Below, one piece after another: positions 1-7,494 of a stretch of DNA of 64,000 bases. The stretch comes from Acinetobacter guillouiae CIP 63.46 (GTDB lineage: Bacteria; Pseudomonadota; Gammaproteobacteria; Pseudomonadales; Moraxellaceae): NCBI RefSeq assembly GCF_000368145.1, contig NZ_KB849287.1:243913-307912 (forward strand), read 5' to 3'. The translations under genes and the position numbers were made by a program. The notes beneath the pieces are model-generated. The model made no database searches. It was given only the letters and a program-made list of their open reading frames with translations, and was not told the DNA's origin. The number at the start of each line of letters is the position of its first letter. The first letter of the stretch is position 1.

Positions 1-174
1 GATCGTCCTAAGCGTGATTTTGGTGATCGTCCACCACGCCGTGAAGGTGGTTTCGGTGATCGTCCACAACGTTCATTCGGTGGTGAAGATCGTCCTAAGC
101 GTGATTTTGGTGATCGTCCACCACGTCGTGAAGGTGGCTTCGGTGACCGTCCACAACGTTCATTCGGTGGCGAA
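1..174 (+). repeat. 87-bp tandem repeat inside the RG-rich tail
   Basis: Bases 1-87 and 88-174 are nearly identical in-frame 29-codon units. The unit recurs from 313 in degenerate form, and shorter 12-15 codon pieces fill the rest to 570. The unit length is a multiple of three, so slippage would lengthen or shorten the tail without breaking the frame. It may start before the window. Confidence 0.85.
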
Positions 175-570
175 GATCGTCCTAAGCGTGATTTCAACTC
201 TGATCGTCCACGTCGTGAAGGCGGTTTTAACGATAAACCTCGTTTTAACTCGAATGATGACAACCGTGGCAACAGCGTAGATTACAAACCACGTCGTGAA
301 GGCAGTTTTGCTGATCGTCCTAAGCGTGATTTTGGTGATCGTCCACCACGCCGTGAAGGTGGTTTCGGTGACCGTCCACAACGTTCTTTCGGTGATGATC
401 GTCCTAAGCGTACATTCGGTGGTGAAGACCGTCCGAAGCGTGAATTTAATTCAGATCGTCCTAAACGTGCGTTTGGCGGTGAAGATCGTCCTAAGCGTGA
501 ATTTGGTGGTGAAGACCGTCCAAAGCGTGAATTCAATGCAGACCGTCCGCGTCGCAAATTCAACGATTAA
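1..570 (+). CDS. C-terminal part of a protein with a repetitive Arg/Gly/Asp-rich tail (5' end outside window)
   Basis: Frame 1 is open from the first base to a TAA at 568-570, giving 189 residues with no start codon, so only the C-terminus is present. The tail is built from units such as DRPKRDFGDRPPRREGG and FGDRPQRSFGGE, rich in Arg, Gly, Asp, Pro and Phe, and strongly basic. Tails of this kind are known on bacterial RNA-acting enzymes such as DEAD-box helicases and RluB/RluE-type pseudouridine synthases, where they increase RNA affinity. The catalytic domain is not in the window, so the enzyme cannot be named. A terminator follows directly. Hydrophobic-looking open frames at 14-280 and 296-574 are out-of-frame readings of this gene. 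Confidence 0.85.
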   Translation, partial: DRPKRDFGDRPPRREGGFGDRPQRSFGGEDRPKRDFGDRPPRREGGFGDRPQRSFGGEDRPKRDFNSDRPRREGGFNDKPRFNSNDDNRGNSVDYKPRREGSFADRPKRDFGDRPPRREGGFGDRPQRSFGDDRPKRTFGGEDRPKREFNSDRPKRAFGGEDRPKREFGGEDRPKREFNADRPRRKFND

Positions 571-588
571 TTAGATATTTTTAATAAA

Positions 589-613
589 AAACCAGCCTAA
601 AGGCTGGTTTTTT
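589..613 (+). terminator. Rho-independent terminator of the RG-rich-tail gene
   Basis: The stem AACCAGCC/GGCTGGTT with a TAAA-type loop is followed by a run of T. It lies 19 bp after the TAA at 568-570. Confidence 0.9.
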
Positions 614-982
614 ATTGCAAGTTGAAAAGTATTTGGTAGAATAAAGTGTGACATAGTTCAATTTATTTAATAAAACAGTTAGACTTAACTTATGAAAAAT
701 TGAATCTAATAAAGTTGATGATTTCTTTGAGGTAATTATGTTATATATGTTCTCATTTTTATTGATCTCAAATGTTGGGTACTTTTTTTATAGCCTGCTT
801 TTTAGATAATCTATTTGCTCATTAAATAAAATTTAAAAGTAAAAAACTAAAAAAATAGCCCAAGTAACCTTGTTTATAAAGATGAATATTCTTTATGATT
901 TTTTATTATCTTTTAATTACAAAACATATAGATATTTAAGAGTATAGTATGTGGGCTGATAAATGCAGGAAAAAGTTCAGCT
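614..982. other. AT-rich intergenic region before mlaF
   Basis: About 370 bp of very AT-rich sequence with no long open frame. It must contain the mla promoter, but I could not fix a single convincing -35/-10 pair among the many AT-rich hexamers. The only coding candidate is a 23-codon hydrophobic frame at 738-809, listed separately. Confidence 0.6.
738..809 (+). CDS. Possible 23-residue hydrophobic peptide (speculative)
   Basis: An ATG at 738 preceded by GAGG at 729-732 opens a 23-codon frame ending in TAA at 807-809. The peptide starts MLYMFSFLLISN, is almost entirely hydrophobic/aromatic and ends in a single Arg, so it could be a one-pass membrane peptide. In sequence this AT-rich, T-rich codons yield hydrophobic peptides by chance, and only the ribosome site argues for it. 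Confidence 0.2.
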   Translation: MLYMFSFLLISNVGYFFYSLLFR

Positions 983-1801
983 ATGAATAAACACAGTCAT
1001 TCCGAAGCTGAAGCTTTAATTGAAGTCAAAAATTTAAGTTTTAACCGAGGTGAACGCGTTATCTACGATAATGTGAGTTTGCAGATTCGTCGTGGGCAAA
1101 TTACCGCAATCATGGGACCATCTGGAACGGGTAAAACAACCTTATTACGGCTCATTGGTGGTCAGCTTAGCCCAGATGCTGGTGAAGTACGACTTGATGG
1201 GAAAAACATTGCTTCGATGTCACGTAATGAGCTTTTTGCTGCACGTGCGCGTATGGGGATGTTATTTCAGAGTGGTGCGTTATTTACCGACATGACCGTC
1301 TATGAAAATGTTGCTTTTCCAATTCGCGCACATACAAAATTACCAGAAAATTTAATTGCTGAGTTGGTGGCGCTAAAATTAGAGTCGGTTGGTTTGCGTG
1401 GTGCTGAAAAGTTGATGCCCGCAGAACTTTCTGGCGGGATGAATCGACGCGTGGCGCTTGCTCGTGCGATTGCGCTTGATCCAGACTTGATTATGTATGA
1501 CGAACCCTTTGCTGGGCAAGATCCGATTGTGATGGGGGTTTTGACCCGATTAATTCGATCATTACGTGATGCTTTAGATCTAACAACAATTATTGTTTCA
1601 CATGATGTTGATGAAACATTATCAATTGCTGACTATATTTACGTTGTGGCTGAAGGTAAGGTGCAAGGCGAGGGGACACCTGAGCAATTGCAACAACACG
1701 CTTCTCCATTTGTACAGCAATTTTTAACAGGTTCGGTTGAAGGTCCTGTTGATTATCAATTTAGTCATCAAGCCTATTTAAGTAATGAGGTTAGTTCATG
1801 A
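983..1801 (+). CDS. mlaF: MlaF, ATPase of the Mla phospholipid ABC transporter
   Basis: A 272-residue ABC ATPase that powers the MlaFEDB inner-membrane complex, which moves glycerophospholipids between the inner membrane and the periplasmic carrier MlaC to keep the outer leaflet of the outer membrane free of phospholipid. Visible motifs are the Walker A GPSGTGKTT (about residues 45-53), the signature LSGGM and the Walker B LIMYDEP. The sequence MNRRVALARAIALDP after the signature is typical of MlaF. ATG 983 has an AGGAAA ribosome site upstream. It is the first gene of mlaFEDCB, and its stop overlaps the mlaE start in an ATGA. Confidence 0.95.
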   Translation: MNKHSHSEAEALIEVKNLSFNRGERVIYDNVSLQIRRGQITAIMGPSGTGKTTLLRLIGGQLSPDAGEVRLDGKNIASMSRNELFAARARMGMLFQSGALFTDMTVYENVAFPIRAHTKLPENLIAELVALKLESVGLRGAEKLMPAELSGGMNRRVALARAIALDPDLIMYDEPFAGQDPIVMGVLTRLIRSLRDALDLTTIIVSHDVDETLSIADYIYVVAEGKVQGEGTPEQLQQHASPFVQQFLTGSVEGPVDYQFSHQAYLSNEVSS

Positions 1802-2577
1802 ATGCTATTGCCTTATTGGGTAGACGCGTTCTAGAACGTGTTCAGGGCATTGGTGTTGCAATGCTCATGTTGTTGCGCATTTTATTCTCTTTGCCAACAA
1901 TACTTGGTGTAAAACTTTTCATTTATCAGATGTATCGAGTAGGCGTACTGTCTTTATTGATCATTGCTGTATCTGGTCTGTTCATCGGTGCAGTACTCGG
2001 TTTGCAGATGTATAACATCTTGGTCACTTTTGGTAGTGAAGCCATGTTGGGCGCGGCTGTGGCTTTAACCTTGTTACGTGAACTTGCGCCTGTTGTGGCA
2101 GCCTTGCTTTTTGCTGGTCGTGCTGGCTCTGCTTTGACTGCTGAAATTGGCCTAATGAAGGCAACTGAACAATTATCCAGTATGGAAATGATTGGTGTTG
2201 ATCCGTTAAAGCGTGTGATTTCTCCACGTTTATGGGCAGGTATTGTCAGTTTACCGATGCTGTCTGTGATCTTTGCTGCGATTGGTATTATGGGTGGCAA
2301 AATGGTCGGTGTTGATTTTCTTGGCGCAGACGAAGGCTCATACTGGAGTGGTATTCTGAGTAGCACCCAGTTTATGAAAGATGTGTTTAACGGGACCATC
2401 ATTAAAAGTTTAGTATTCGCTTTAATTTGTACTTGGATTGCGGTGTATCAAGGTTATGCTTGTGAACCAACATCTGAAGGTATCGCAACATCTACGACAC
2501 GTACTGTTGTGTATTCATCGTTATGTGTTTTAGGTTTTGATTTCGTGTTGACTGCGGTCATGTTCGGAGGTGTTTAA
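1798..2577 (+). CDS. mlaE: MlaE, permease of the Mla phospholipid transporter
   Basis: A 259-residue membrane protein of the MlaE/YrbE permease family. It has about five membrane segments, and the family-typical stretches AGRAGSALTAEIG and ATEQLSSMEMIGV form the cytoplasmic coupling region that contacts MlaF. It works as a dimer in the inner membrane. Start and stop overlap mlaF and mlaD (ATGA and TAATG), consistent with translational coupling. Confidence 0.95.
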   Translation: MNAIALLGRRVLERVQGIGVAMLMLLRILFSLPTILGVKLFIYQMYRVGVLSLLIIAVSGLFIGAVLGLQMYNILVTFGSEAMLGAAVALTLLRELAPVVAALLFAGRAGSALTAEIGLMKATEQLSSMEMIGVDPLKRVISPRLWAGIVSLPMLSVIFAAIGIMGGKMVGVDFLGADEGSYWSGILSSTQFMKDVFNGTIIKSLVFALICTWIAVYQGYACEPTSEGIATSTTRTVVYSSLCVLGFDFVLTAVMFGGV

Positions 2578-3254
2578 TGAAATCACGTGCTAGTGAGCTG
2601 ACCGTCGGTATTTTTGTCATCATTTTTGGTCTTGCTCTATTCTTTTTAGCCATGAAAGTGAGTGGTTTGGTCGGTACAAACTTAAAAGACAGTTATGAAA
2701 TGACTGCAACATTCGACAATGTGAATGGTTTAAAACCGCGTGCCAAAGTGACCATGAGCGGTGTTAAAATTGGACAAGTTGATGCGATTACACTTGATCC
2801 TGTGACCCGTCATGCAACGGTTAGATTCGATTTGGATGGTTCATTGACCACCTTCAATGCAGAACAGTTGAAAAAAGTAAAAGAAAATGCGCTAGGTGAT
2901 TTACACTACAGTGCTGATTATCAGGCTGCGACACCTGAGAAACAAAAAGAAATGGAAACGCAACTGTTAGGTAACATGAAATCCATCACAAATATTGATG
3001 AAGATGCTTACATAATGGTCGCAACCAATGGTCTTTTAGGCGAAAAATATTTGAAAATCGTACCAGGCGGCGGCATTAACTACATTAAACGTGGTGAAAG
3101 CATTGAAAATACCCAAGGTACGATGGATCTAGAAGATTTGATTACCAAATTTATTACGGGTGGTGCAGGAAAATCATCAACTGGCGCATCGGAAGCTAAA
3201 GATGCATCTGCATCCACTGAAACAACTGATGCTCAAACTTCATTTGTTGAATAG
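2577..3254 (+). CDS. mlaD: MlaD, MCE-domain substrate-binding subunit
   Basis: A 225-residue protein with one N-terminal membrane helix (about residues 8-30) and an MCE domain that forms a hexameric lipid-conducting ring at the periplasmic face of MlaFE. The MCE hallmark NVNGLKPRAKVTMSGVKIG is visible near residues 47-65. The domain carries an insertion rich in Lys, Glu and Gln at about residues 95-135 that the shorter enterobacterial MlaD lacks. The C-terminus (about 200-225) is a low-complexity Ser/Thr/Ala-rich tail. Confidence 0.95.
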   Translation: MKSRASELTVGIFVIIFGLALFFLAMKVSGLVGTNLKDSYEMTATFDNVNGLKPRAKVTMSGVKIGQVDAITLDPVTRHATVRFDLDGSLTTFNAEQLKKVKENALGDLHYSADYQAATPEKQKEMETQLLGNMKSITNIDEDAYIMVATNGLLGEKYLKIVPGGGINYIKRGESIENTQGTMDLEDLITKFITGGAGKSSTGASEAKDASASTETTDAQTSFVE

Positions 3255-3275
3255 GCATTAGAGGAGTTATTGAAA

Positions 3276-3896
3276 ATGAACATGCTGTTAAAACAAACTT
3301 TTACTGCAACTATTTTGGCAACTATGGTGGCGACTGCGGCTCAAGCTGCTCCAGCAGAAGCACCACCGGCATTTGTTAAACGTGTTGCTGATGGCCTGAT
3401 TTCGCGCTTAAAAGCAGATCAAGGTAAATTGCAAAACCCTGCTACTGTGAAAGCGATTGTTCGCCAAAACCTTGATCCTTATGTGGATGGTCAAGCGTTT
3501 ACACGTATTGTGATGGGAACTTATGCAAATAGCAGTACCCCTGCTCAACGTGCGCAATTTGAACAAAACTTCCGTAATACTTTGATTGAGAATTATGGTA
3601 GCGCATTTGCGAAGTATTCAAATCAATCGTATTCAATGCGTCCGTATAAGGCAACCAACAGCAAGTTTCCTGTCGTTACTTTAGACTTCAATAACAATGG
3701 CGAAAAGATCCCTGTATCTTTCCAATTGTCTGATGCAGGTAGCCAATGGAAAGTACGTAATTTGAATGTGTCTGGTATCGATCTAGGTTTGCAATTCCGT
3801 AACCAATTTGCTGCGAACGTGCAACGTAATGGCGGCAATATTGATAAAGCAATTGCAACATTCAAGCCTGATGCAGACGCTGCTGTTAAGAAGTAA
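3276..3896 (+). CDS. mlaC: MlaC, periplasmic phospholipid carrier
   Basis: A Ttg2D/MlaC-family periplasmic protein of 206 residues that shuttles phospholipids between the MlaA outer-membrane complex and MlaFEDB. The N-terminus is a signal peptide ending in AAQA-AP. Family features include the run YVDGQAFTRIVMGTYA and the block NFRNTLIENYGSAFAKY. ATG 3276 is preferred because GAGGAG at 3261-3266 is optimally spaced; a TTG two codons upstream (3270) is in frame but less likely. Confidence 0.93.
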   Translation: MNMLLKQTFTATILATMVATAAQAAPAEAPPAFVKRVADGLISRLKADQGKLQNPATVKAIVRQNLDPYVDGQAFTRIVMGTYANSSTPAQRAQFEQNFRNTLIENYGSAFAKYSNQSYSMRPYKATNSKFPVVTLDFNNNGEKIPVSFQLSDAGSQWKVRNLNVSGIDLGLQFRNQFAANVQRNGGNIDKAIATFKPDADAAVKK

Positions 3897-3923
3897 GCTC
3901 ATAACATAGATAGGTGCAAGCGA

Positions 3924-4211
3924 GTGATTGAATTTAAAAATCAGGAATTATATGTTAGCGGTAAAATTGCTTACGAGAATGCTGAAAGCTATTATTTAAA
4001 TGGTTTGAAAGTGATTCAAAATGAGAAAAATTTTCCAATAACTGTGAATCTATCACAGCTTGAACATGGCAGTACCCTTGCTTTATCTGTGTTTGTGCAG
4101 TGGTTACGTCAAACACCAAATCTTCAGGGACTGCAGTTTAAAGCAGTGCCTGAAAAGATGATGAAAATTATTCAAGCTTGCCATTTGCAAGATGACTTGA
4201 AATTAATTTAG
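3924..4211 (+). CDS. mlaB: MlaB, STAS-domain subunit of the Mla transporter
   Basis: A 95-residue STAS-domain protein that binds MlaF on the cytoplasmic side and stabilises the ATPase. The sequence has the STAS pattern of a beta-strand start, a central VNLSQLEHGSTLALSVFVQWL stretch with the helix-starting Ser/Thr, and a C-terminal helix. The start is GTG at 3924, because no in-frame ATG lies near the expected N-terminus. It is the last gene of mlaFEDCB, followed by a terminator. Confidence 0.88.
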   Translation: MIEFKNQELYVSGKIAYENAESYYLNGLKVIQNEKNFPITVNLSQLEHGSTLALSVFVQWLRQTPNLQGLQFKAVPEKMMKIIQACHLQDDLKLI

Positions 4212-4229
4212 CCTATGCAAGATTGATGT

Positions 4230-4257
4230 AAAAAAGCACCTAAAGGTGCTTTTTTAT
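4230..4257 (+). terminator. Terminator of the mlaFEDCB operon
   Basis: The stem AAGCACC/GGTGCTT with a TAAA-type loop sits between A and T runs, 20-45 bp after the mlaB stop. The flanking A and T tracts would allow it to act on both strands, although the minus-strand corA stop is about 70 bp away. Confidence 0.9.
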
Positions 4258-4326
4258 TAACTCATTTTTCTTTCTGCTTTGAGCAGTGCTAAATATCAAC
4301 TCAATCCAATAAGGGGAATGCAGTAT

Positions 4327-5340
4327 TTAAATCCATTTCTTCCATCTAAAGTAAGCCAAAGGCCCCACAAAGAAAGCAATTAAGATGGTAATCACCACAT
4401 AAAAGCTCCAGTGACCATGGGCAAATGGCAGAATCTCAGTGTTCATCCCATAAATACTGGCAATCAACATCGGTGGAGCAAGCATGCTGGGTAAGATGGA
4501 GAAGCGACGAATGGTATCGTTCTGTTCAGTGTTAATAAATCCAGAGGTGGTATCAAGCAAGAATCGTACTTTTTGGAACAAGAACGCATCATGTTCTACA
4601 AGGGAACGTACATCCTCACTTAACTCTCGAATATCTGCATCATAGATATGGCTCCCCAATGCGCGAGGACGAGACAAAAAGGTTAAGACACGACGTAAGT
4701 CAATCAGACAAAGTTGCGCTTTTCCAAGCATATCTTCCTTTTGTGCTAAACGGGTAATCATGTCATCTAAGTCTAAAATCATTTCACGATGACGTACGTT
4801 GAGGACTTCTGTGGAATATAACTCTAAGTCTTTGTGGATATCTTCTAAGATATCCGCAAGCTCATCCAGTTTTGCTTCTAATAAGCCTAAAAGAATCCAT
4901 GTCGGATCTTTGTATTCGATTTCATAGTCATTACGGCGTGCACGTGCGCGAAAGGCACGAAAGGCAACCAACTTTTCACCACGTAAGGTAAATAAGCGGT
5001 CTTTATGCAAAATGAATGCAACCGTTTGCACATTGGCAAGCATGTTTGAAGTATCTTCGGGATCGCCTTCAACTTGGTAATTTTTATTTTTTGTTAAAAA
5101 ATAAGTACTGATATGTAGAATCCCATCATCATCACGGTAGAATCGTGCAGAGGATGAAATGTCTTCTAAAGATTTAAGAGTTGGTAAATTTTGCTGGTAA
5201 GCATCTAAAACCCATTCTTGTTCTTCTTGTGAAGGTGCAATGAGGTCAACCCATACCAATTCAGGATGTAGGTCGAATCCACCATTAATTGTTGCATCTT
5301 CTAAGCTACCGCGCTCAGTGGCGTAAAAGGCTTCAAGCAT
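4327..5340 (-). CDS. CorA-family magnesium/divalent metal transporter
   Basis: A 337-residue 2-TM-GxN family transporter. The hallmark YGMN lies near the end of the first of two C-terminal membrane helices, preceded by a long cytoplasmic alpha/beta and coiled-coil funnel. The start is placed at ATG 5340 (MLEAFYATERG), which has a GGGAG ribosome site. The open frame extends 25 codons further upstream, but that stretch lacks family similarity. Such proteins are pentameric Mg2+ channels; some relatives carry Co2+, Ni2+ or Zn2+ (ZntB), which cannot be decided here. Confidence 0.88.
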   Translation of the reverse strand: MLEAFYATERGSLEDATINGGFDLHPELVWVDLIAPSQEEQEWVLDAYQQNLPTLKSLEDISSSARFYRDDDGILHISTYFLTKNKNYQVEGDPEDTSNMLANVQTVAFILHKDRLFTLRGEKLVAFRAFRARARRNDYEIEYKDPTWILLGLLEAKLDELADILEDIHKDLELYSTEVLNVRHREMILDLDDMITRLAQKEDMLGKAQLCLIDLRRVLTFLSRPRALGSHIYDADIRELSEDVRSLVEHDAFLFQKVRFLLDTTSGFINTEQNDTIRRFSILPSMLAPPMLIASIYGMNTEILPFAHGHWSFYVVITILIAFFVGPLAYFRWKKWI

Positions 5341-5498
5341 TATGTCTTTTCTCCCTTGCGCAGTGTGGTGTCGATTTGATGTGTGTATTTTAGACAAGGA
5401 TTTTAGGAAAAACACTCATTACATTGCTGTTTTGTAAAAAAAATCTTGATTGGTCGTCTGCATTTTTAGCATGACAAAATTAAAGTTAGGTTAAATTT

Positions 5499-6116
5499 AT
5501 GAATTCTATTGCTATTTTTTGTGGTTCATCATTAGGTACGGATCAAATTTTTGCTGATGTTGCAGAGCTGACTGGTGAAACAATCGCCAAGCAAGGGAAA
5601 ACTTTGGTCTATGGTGGTGGCCGTTCAGGCTTAATGGGCATCGTCGCTGACAGTGCTTTGGCAGCAGGAGGCAAAGTGATTGGTGTGATCCCTCAGGGAT
5701 TGGTCGATCGTGAATTGGCACATCCAGATTTGACCGAGCTGTATATTGTTAAAAATATGCATGAACGTAAAACAAAAATGTCTGAACTTTCCGATGGCTT
5801 TATTGCATTGCCTGGTGGTGCAGGAACCATTGAAGAAATTTTTGAGCAATGGACGTGGGCACAATTGGGAATTCATTTAAAACCTTGTGCATTTTTAAAT
5901 GTTGAAGGTTTTTATGATGATTTATTGAAATTTATTCAACTCACGACAGACAAAGGTTTTTCTAAAGCGCGTTTTACAGATCAGTTGATTGATTCTGCCT
6001 CGATCGAAGAAATTCTAACCCAGTTTAGTCACTATCAAGCGCCAGAACCAAAATGGGGTGTAAAAGAACGTGAAGAATTGGTTAAATTAGATCAAGTAGA
6101 TCGTACATTTGGTTAA
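5499..6116 (+). CDS. LOG-family (TIGR00730) Rossmann-fold protein, cytokinin riboside phosphate phosphoribohydrolase-like
   Basis: A 205-residue protein with the two LOG-family motifs GGGRSGLMG and PGGAGTIEE; the latter carries the catalytic Glu. Characterised members cleave nucleoside 5'-monophosphates to base plus ribose 5-phosphate. Bacterial genomes carry several copies, some annotated as lysine decarboxylase-like without evidence. The gene is single, with a divergent CorA gene upstream and a probable NrdR-type operator region downstream. Confidence 0.88.
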   Translation: MNSIAIFCGSSLGTDQIFADVAELTGETIAKQGKTLVYGGGRSGLMGIVADSALAAGGKVIGVIPQGLVDRELAHPDLTELYIVKNMHERKTKMSELSDGFIALPGGAGTIEEIFEQWTWAQLGIHLKPCAFLNVEGFYDDLLKFIQLTTDKGFSKARFTDQLIDSASIEEILTQFSHYQAPEPKWGVKEREELVKLDQVDRTFG

Positions 6117-6124
6117 AAACTAAA

Positions 6125-6171
6125 ACACAATATATTGTTTTTAAATTTATTGCTGTCACAATATATTGTGT
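6125..6171 (+). promoter_or_regulatory. Tandem NrdR-box-like palindromes
   Basis: Two copies of the palindrome ACAATATATTGT lie at 6127-6138 and 6158-6169, centres 31 bp apart. Extended to 16 bp they read ACACAATATATTGTTT (6125-6140) and TCACAATATATTGTGT (6156-6171). Each matches the published NrdR-box consensus ACACWATATATWGTGT at 14-15 of 16 positions. NrdR boxes characteristically occur as pairs with centres about three helical turns apart. The pair is 50-65 bp upstream of the Nudix gene and just downstream of the LOG gene. The functional link is inferred. Confidence 0.65.
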
Positions 6172-6202
6172 TTTTATTCTATTTTTAAATCTTATAAATG
6201 TA

Positions 6203-6592
6203 ATTACTGTCGCGGCAGCTGTGATTTTGAATGATAAAAATCAATTGCTCTTGGTGAGAAAGCAAAATACACAATTTTTTATGCAGGTTGGTGGAAAGCT
6301 TGAGCCCAATGAACCACCTGAGCAGACCATGTTGCGTGAGATTTTAGAAGAAATTAGTGTTCAAGCAGAGATTACTCAGTTTATTGGGCGTTTTGAAACA
6401 AAAGCAGCCAATGAAGCAGACTTTCAATTGGTGAGTTATCTCTATCAAGTTGACCTAGAGCAAACACCCAAAATTAATGCAGAAATTGCTGAAATGAAAT
6501 GGATTGATTTGGATGATGCGCAAACGCTTTTAGCACCATTGACCAAAGAGATCGTCATTCCATGGTGTAAAGCAAATTTAATCCATTCATAA
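6203..6592 (+). CDS. Nudix hydrolase with a non-standard start codon
   Basis: A Nudix-fold hydrolase with the box GGKLEPNEPPEQTMLREI followed by LEEI; the G, E, R-E and E-E positions fit, but the last Gly is Ser. The family hydrolyses nucleoside diphosphate-linked compounds, and the substrate is unknown here. The domain clearly begins with the first beta strand VITVAAAVIL, yet the frame has no ATG, GTG or TTG before GTG 6221, which would remove most of that strand. ATT at 6203 is the best candidate for a full-length product (ATA 6194 is possible). An ATG at 6198 is out of frame and immediately followed by TAA. The probable NrdR boxes lie upstream. Confidence 0.8.
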   Translation: MTVAAAVILNDKNQLLLVRKQNTQFFMQVGGKLEPNEPPEQTMLREILEEISVQAEITQFIGRFETKAANEADFQLVSYLYQVDLEQTPKINAEIAEMKWIDLDDAQTLLAPLTKEIVIPWCKANLIHS

Positions 6593-6644
6593 TTTTCGCT
6601 ATGTTTGCTTCACAGTATTTGTATCGCTGAGCGATGATGAAAAT

Positions 6645-7274
6645 TTATTGAGCTGCGGCAATACATACACTATAAATCTGCTGGCAGCCTAAGTTTTCTA
6701 ACGCATGGGTTAAAGCATGAATTGAACTGCCTGTGGTCACGACATCGTCAATAATCAGTACTTTTTTATATTTTCTTTTTTCTGTTTTGATCATTTTAAA
6801 TTGATATTCAATATTTTCTAAGCGCTCAATTCTACTTAAACCTTTTTGCGAGTGTTGCACCTCTCGAATCACGGGTTGCCATACCGGGATATTTAATTGC
6901 CTTGCCATGATTTTGGCGATAATCAGCATTTGATTGTAGCCGCGTTCTTTTAAACGAGCAGTAGAAATTGGCATAGGGACAATGGCTTGAATTTTAGGTA
7001 GGCTTAAATTCAATAAACTTTGTGCCAATAGTGTCTGATATTGCAGTTGTTGTTCATATTTATAGACTTGGATGATGCGATCAATTGGGAAGTCGTAACG
7101 GTGAGCACAAACAATCTGGTGTTGATGCCGTTCTATATGCTGCTTATACCAAGGAAGTTCGTTCCAACACGTGTTACAAAGGGAATGCTGTTGTTGTCGG
7201 TCTATTCCACAAAGGAGGCAAGGGGAAAGGCTTTGTATGCTTTTATGGAGAAGTTGATTGATAAATTGGAGCAT
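6645..7274 (-). CDS. comF: ComF-family phosphoribosyltransferase-like protein
   Basis: A 209-residue ComF/GntX-family protein. It has an N-terminal zinc-finger-like CxxC pair (CLLCG and CNTCW) and a C-terminal phosphoribosyltransferase fold with the PRPP-binding loop VLIIDDVVTTGSS. ComF proteins are needed for DNA uptake in naturally competent bacteria, where they act with the ComFA/PriA-type machinery; acinetobacters are often competent. It is a single gene transcribed towards the Nudix gene. Confidence 0.85.
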   Translation of the reverse strand: MLQFINQLLHKSIQSLSPCLLCGIDRQQQHSLCNTCWNELPWYKQHIERHQHQIVCAHRYDFPIDRIIQVYKYEQQLQYQTLLAQSLLNLSLPKIQAIVPMPISTARLKERGYNQMLIIAKIMARQLNIPVWQPVIREVQHSQKGLSRIERLENIEYQFKMIKTEKRKYKKVLIIDDVVTTGSSIHALTHALENLGCQQIYSVCIAAAQ

Positions 7275-7494
7275 GCTCTGTTCTATTTTTTATTTGTGAT
7301 TAATTTCGCATAGTGTGCTGAATAGATCAATAGCAGATTTTTATTAAGCTTTATATCACTTAATCTTCATATCAGCATGTTATGACAACCTCCATGTCAT
7401 CATTTGTGGGCATAGATTTTGATAAGCGTCGTTAGACTGAATGAATCAAACATCTGAGCTATGATGTCTATGCATGGATATTCTAAATAAATGT

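Noticed and set aside
1-420. Regular repeats suggesting a CRISPR array
   Set aside because: The repeats are in-frame coding units without unique spacers of constant length.
14-574. Hydrophobic-looking open frames at 14-280 and 296-574 and reverse frames at 160-381 and 282-563
   Set aside because: They are out-of-frame readings of the repetitive RG-rich coding sequence in frame 1, which alone has biologically sensible composition and ends at a proper terminator.
1926-2402. 158-codon reverse-strand frame inside mlaE
   Set aside because: It is a shadow of the well-supported mlaE on the other strand, with no ribosome site or family similarity.
6127-6169. The two palindromes as terminators of the LOG gene
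   Set aside because: The arms are almost entirely A and T and would be very weak hairpins. The equal spacing and mutual identity fit paired operators better.
7041-7313. 90-codon plus-strand frame over comF
   Set aside because: Antisense shadow of comF; ends in the adjacent gap without ribosome site.
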